From assembly GCA_022704925.1 (NCBI GenBank), contig JAKJFK010000111.1:1-5954 (forward strand): 5,954 bases of DNA. The letters are read 5' to 3'. The notes below the pieces were generated by a model. The model saw only the letters and a program-made list of their open reading frames with translations, was not told the DNA's origin and made no database searches. Of this stretch, positions 5,219 through 5,954 are shown one piece after another (position 1 is the stretch's first letter; each line of letters opens with the position of its first letter). The position numbers were made by a program, and so were the translations under genes. Source of the DNA: a candidate division TA06 bacterium. GTDB taxonomy: Bacteria; Ratteibacteria; UBA8468; MWAK01.

Positions 5219-5399
5219 CCTCTTTGGCCGCTTCGCCGCCCTCTTCCTTGAACTCCTTCTCCGCCTCTTTCATACCCTTGCGGAACTCGGACATGGTCCG
5301 GCCCAGCGCCCGGCCGATCTCGGGCAGCCGGCGGGCTCCGAAAACCAGCAGAACGATAAGGAAGATAACCAGCAGTTCCTGGAAACCGATTCCAAACAT
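5193..5399 (-). CDS. tatA: TatA/E-family twin-arginine translocase pore subunit
   Basis: TatA oligomerises at TatC to form the passage for folded Tat substrates. The 68-residue protein has the standard plan. A very short N-terminus carries one transmembrane helix (about 5-20, [17 protein letters not shown]), the FG hinge is followed by [12 protein letters not shown], and an amphipathic helix ([17 protein letters not shown]) leads into an acidic tail. It is short for TatA but normal for Gram-positive-type or TatE-like members. ATG 5399 has an excellent Shine-Dalgarno 6 nt upstream, and the 3' end overlaps tatC by 26 nt. With only one tatA-like gene beside tatC and no TatB-like paralogue visible, this may be a minimal TatA-TatC system, though a tatB could lie elsewhere. 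The gap to the upstream iron-sulfur gene is 48 bp, which suggests one operon. Confidence 0.95.
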   Translation of the reverse strand: MFGIGFQELLVIFLIVLLVFGARRLPEIGRALGRTMSEFRKGMKEAEKEFKEEGGEAAKEDDRSEPKE

Positions 5400-5405
5400 T
5401 CGCCG

Positions 5406-5411
5406 CCTCCT
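5406..5411 (-). promoter_or_regulatory. Shine-Dalgarno of tatA
   Basis: On the - strand AGGAGG lies 6 nt before the tatA ATG, a near-ideal site. It contrasts with tatC, which has almost none and is read through overlap. Confidence 0.8.
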
Positions 5412-5438
5412 TTTTTGAAAAGCAGAAAACGATTTTAC

Positions 5439-5462
5439 GGCCGGCCGTCAGCCCGGCCGGCC
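5439..5462 (-). repeat. GGCCGGCC inverted repeat at the 3' end of the iron-sulfur gene
   Basis: GGCCGGCC at 5439-5446 and again at 5455-5462, itself palindromic, gives an 8-bp GC stem with an 8-nt loop that includes part of the stop codon. No immediate T run follows on the - strand, so at most it weakly attenuates transcription into tatA or stabilises an mRNA end. Confidence 0.5.
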
Positions 5463-5954
5463 CCGGGAGAAGCCAAGGCGGCGTCCCCGCCTCTCCCCCT
5501 CCCGGAAGACCACGATGGCCGCCGCGCCGGAAACCGGGCAGTTCTTTTCACAGGCCCCGCAGCCGACGCAGGTATCCGGAGTCACGTGGGGACGCATCCG
5601 GCCGTCGGCATCGATGGCCGCCACCGGGCAGTACTCCATGCAGATCAGGCAGAGCTTGCCCTCGGCCCAGGCAATGCAGCGGTTCCGGTCAATCCGGGCC
5701 GTCCCGATCTTGAATTGACCGTGATCGGTCGGCTGGATGGCCCCGGACGGGCAGACCCGGCCGCAGAGGAAGCAGAGTTCGCAGGGCGCCTCGCGCGGGG
5801 TGAAATGGGGCACGGCCAGGCCGGAGAGGCCGGACTCCAGGCCGGCCGGCTTCAGGCATTTGGCCGGGCAGACCTTCAGGCATTCACCGCAGCGGACGCA
5901 GGCGGACCGGAGTTCCGATTCCGGCAGCGCGCCGGGCGGCCGGAGCAGGCGGGG
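5448..5954 (-). CDS. Polyferredoxin-type 4Fe-4S protein, MauM/NapG-like (C-terminal part; 5' end outside window)
   Basis: The open frame enters from the right edge with no start and gives 168 residues. A GTG at 5813 opens the same frame, but strong family sequence (RPPGALPE, CVRCGECLKVCP) lies upstream of it, so it is internal. Four cysteine clusters are visible, numbered from the window edge: C19-C22-C25-C29, C58-C61-C64-C68, C93 with C102-C105-C109, and C129-C132-C135-C139. Each should bind a 4Fe-4S cluster; the wide spacing in the third (CIAWAEGKLC) is normal for MauM/NapG-type ferredoxins. Such proteins pass electrons at or across the membrane, often beside a NapH-like membrane domain or a Tat-exported partner. 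The next genes, tatA and tatC, fit this. The partner and redox pathway cannot be told from this fragment, nor whether the missing N-terminus holds a Tat signal or membrane helices. Confidence 0.88.
   Translation of the reverse strand, partial: PRLLRPPGALPESELRSACVRCGECLKVCPAKCLKPAGLESGLSGLAVPHFTPREAPCELCFLCGRVCPSGAIQPTDHGQFKIGTARIDRNRCIAWAEGKLCLICMEYCPVAAIDADGRMRPHVTPDTCVGCGACEKNCPVSGAAAIVVFREGERRGRRLGFSRGRPG

Noticed and set aside
4649-5251. 200-codon + strand frame opposite tatC and the 3' end of tatA
   Set aside because: Gln/Gly/Glu-rich antisense shadow of the hydrophobic tatC gene.
5432-5460. Possible internal promoter for tatA (TAAAAT on the - strand at 5437-5432)
   Set aside because: No -35-like hexamer at 16-19 bp upstream; that position is filled by the GGCCGGCC repeat.

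Overview
The window looks like a piece of a GC-rich bacterial chromosome. The genes are housekeeping genes plus a Tat translocase operon, with no phage or transposase genes. Adjacent queA and tgt show bacterial-type queuosine synthesis. TatA/TatC and a multi-cluster iron-sulfur protein suggest a respiring or redox-active bacterium, possibly an anaerobe of an Acidobacteriota/Aminicenantota-like or deltaproteobacterial-like lineage. That placement is a low-confidence guess, because no taxonomic marker is decisive here.

Left arm, + strand (1-3912): the 3' end of queA, complete tgt, tyrS, a class II aldolase/adducin-family enzyme, and a two-gene unit of small membrane proteins (one DUF948-like, one YtxH-like). 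The small-gene unit has its own strong sigma70-type promoter (perfect TTGACA, 17-bp spacer, TAAAAT) and ends at a textbook rho-independent terminator with a 13-bp perfect stem and six Ts. A second plausible promoter lies across the tgt stop codon and would serve tyrS.

Centre (3913-4483): a 571-bp stretch without a credible gene. It holds the terminator, several GC-rich inverted repeats, a 12-bp-stem AT-rich hairpin and, at 4317-4344, what I read as a XerCD recombination site (dif). Its right arm matches the E. coli XerD arm at 10 of 11 positions, its left arm carries the CGCATAA core of the XerC arm, and the two are separated by exactly 6 bp.

Right arm, - strand (4484-5954): the C-terminal part of a polyferredoxin with four Cys-rich cluster motifs, then tatA and tatC, which overlap by 26 nt. 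All genes on both sides are transcribed toward the dif-like site. This is the layout expected at a replication terminus, where genes run with the forks that meet at dif.

Functionally, QueA and Tgt make queuosine in GUN-anticodon tRNAs, and TyrRS charges one of those tRNAs (tRNA-Tyr). TatA/TatC export folded, often cofactor-bearing proteins, which fits their position beside an iron-sulfur redox protein. The most noteworthy observations are the dif-like site at the point of gene convergence and the unusual substrate-pocket residues in Tgt.
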